From a virus: 20,367 nucleotides of DNA. The notes beneath the pieces were generated by a model that made no database searches, was not told the DNA's origin, and worked only from the letters and a program-made list of their open reading frames with translations. Both the position numbers and the translations under genes were made by a program. Within the stretch, counting starts at the first letter, position 1, and every line of letters starts with the position of its first letter. Positions 20,009 through 20,367 of the stretch are shown one piece after another. The stretch covers positions 1-20,367 of IMG/VR virus record IMGVR_UViG_3300042292_000125, one strand, 5' to 3'.

Positions 20009-20367
20009 ATGGCTACACCAGCAGCAATAAATCCAGCAGCAACAACATTAAACGTTGAACAAGTAGGTCGTAATATTAGCTTTTTCACAGTTGACTACAT
20101 CTTAGATGTAACAGCATCAAGCGGCCCAGGTCAAACACAACAATTAGTATTAAACACAATCCAAACATTGCACACAATCATTGCTATTGGCCCATTAGCT
20201 GATGGTGGTACACAACAAACTTTTGCAATTGAAGGTGACTTGTTTACTCCACAAAATGGTATAACATTGCAAGCATCTATCCGTCTTCTTTCAACAGATG
20301 GTGGTGTTGATATGGCTAATGCAACAGTTACAGCAACTAAACTTGCTATCTTAACAGCAGCAGCAGT
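20009..20367 (+). CDS. Virion-type structural protein, partial (N-terminal 119 aa)
   Basis: ATG 20009 follows a strong AGGAG Shine-Dalgarno and a late promoter; the frame runs off the window end. The visible 119 residues are Thr/Ala/Gln-rich, with beta-strand-like segments: VGRNISFFTVDYILDVTASSG, LVLNTIQTLHTIIAIGPL, FAIEGDLFTPQNGITLQASIRLL, ATVTATKLAIL. There is no prohead-protease leader of the type seen in the three upstream genes. Composition, strong late signals and the T/A-rich beta pattern suggest an abundant virion protein (tail tube, decoration or baseplate-associated). It is not recognisable as gp23 or gp19 from this portion. Confidence 0.72.
   Translation, partial: MATPAAINPAATTLNVEQVGRNISFFTVDYILDVTASSGPGQTQQLVLNTIQTLHTIIAIGPLADGGTQQTFAIEGDLFTPQNGITLQASIRLLSTDGGVDMANATVTATKLAILTAAA

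Noticed and set aside
1-20367. CRISPR array, tRNA or rRNA genes, integrase or IS element
   Set aside because: No regularly spaced repeats, no cloverleaf-like sequences and no transposase or integrase motifs were seen. The only mobile gene is the HNH endonuclease.
1-20367. Bacterial chromosome or prophage origin because of fhs, methyltransferase and radical SAM genes
   Set aside because: These genes are embedded among T4-type replication genes and late promoters with overlapping gene ends, and no lysogeny genes are visible, so a lytic phage with acquired genes is the simpler reading.

Overview
The window looks like part of the genome of a lytic, T4-like (myovirus-type) phage of a marine or other aquatic bacterium. 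It carries T4-type replication and recombination genes: a UvsW-like helicase, a gp61-like primase and a gp41-like replicative helicase. It has near-perfect T4/cyanophage late promoters (NATAAATA) in front of virion-type genes and strong sigma70-type promoters (TTGACA, 17 bp, TATAAT) in front of early genes. Genes are tightly packed with 1-4 nt stop/start overlaps, and almost all lie on the + strand. No rRNA, tRNA, CRISPR array, IS element or integrase is visible. The bacterial host cannot be named from the sequence. No gene-free stretch exceeds about 120 bases.

Layout. (1) 1-2805, early region: a secreted SleB-type cell-wall hydrolase, then four transcription units, each starting with its own TTGACA-N17-TATAnT promoter. 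They encode small unknown proteins and an AAA+ ATPase. The first of these promoters is straddled by an 11-bp perfect inverted repeat that looks like an operator. (2) 2878-5056: three tiny Trp-rich membrane proteins, then a complete formate-tetrahydrofolate ligase (an auxiliary metabolic gene), closed by a hairpin and a rho-independent terminator. (3) 5094-11276, replication/recombination: a protein with a HARP-like segment next to UvsW, an HNH homing endonuclease with NUMOD3-like repeats inserted after uvsW, and a chain of overlapping small genes. The chain includes a C2H2-type zinc-finger protein and a 191-aa protein carrying the DnaE (C-family polymerase) core motifs in order. (4) 11259-12106: the only minus-strand gene, divergent from a virion-type gene, with perfect TATAAATA late promoters on both strands whose predicted transcripts overlap at their 5' ends. 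(5) 12152-16432: primase, a SAM-dependent methyltransferase, helicase gp41 and a radical-SAM protein. The methyltransferase and radical-SAM genes appear to be later insertions with AGA-rich codon use. (6) 16431-20367, late region: a TTG-started small gene, then three consecutive genes whose N-termini look like T4 capsid-targeting sequences ending in prohead-protease sites (L/I-x-E|A/G), then a late promoter and a virion-type gene that runs off the window.

How it fits together. Early promoters would take over host transcription. The fhs gene could supply 10-formyl-THF for purine synthesis during phage DNA replication. The UvsW/gp61/gp41 block would run replication and fork repair. The late block would encode virion proteins, apparently including three proteins packaged inside the head and possibly injected with the DNA, one of which has a ligase/nucleotidyltransferase-like KxDG motif. 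The most notable candidates are the three-gene internal-head-protein cassette, the mini-DnaE protein, the phage fhs, the operator-like palindrome, the overlapping divergent late promoters and three apparently leaderless replication-region transcripts.
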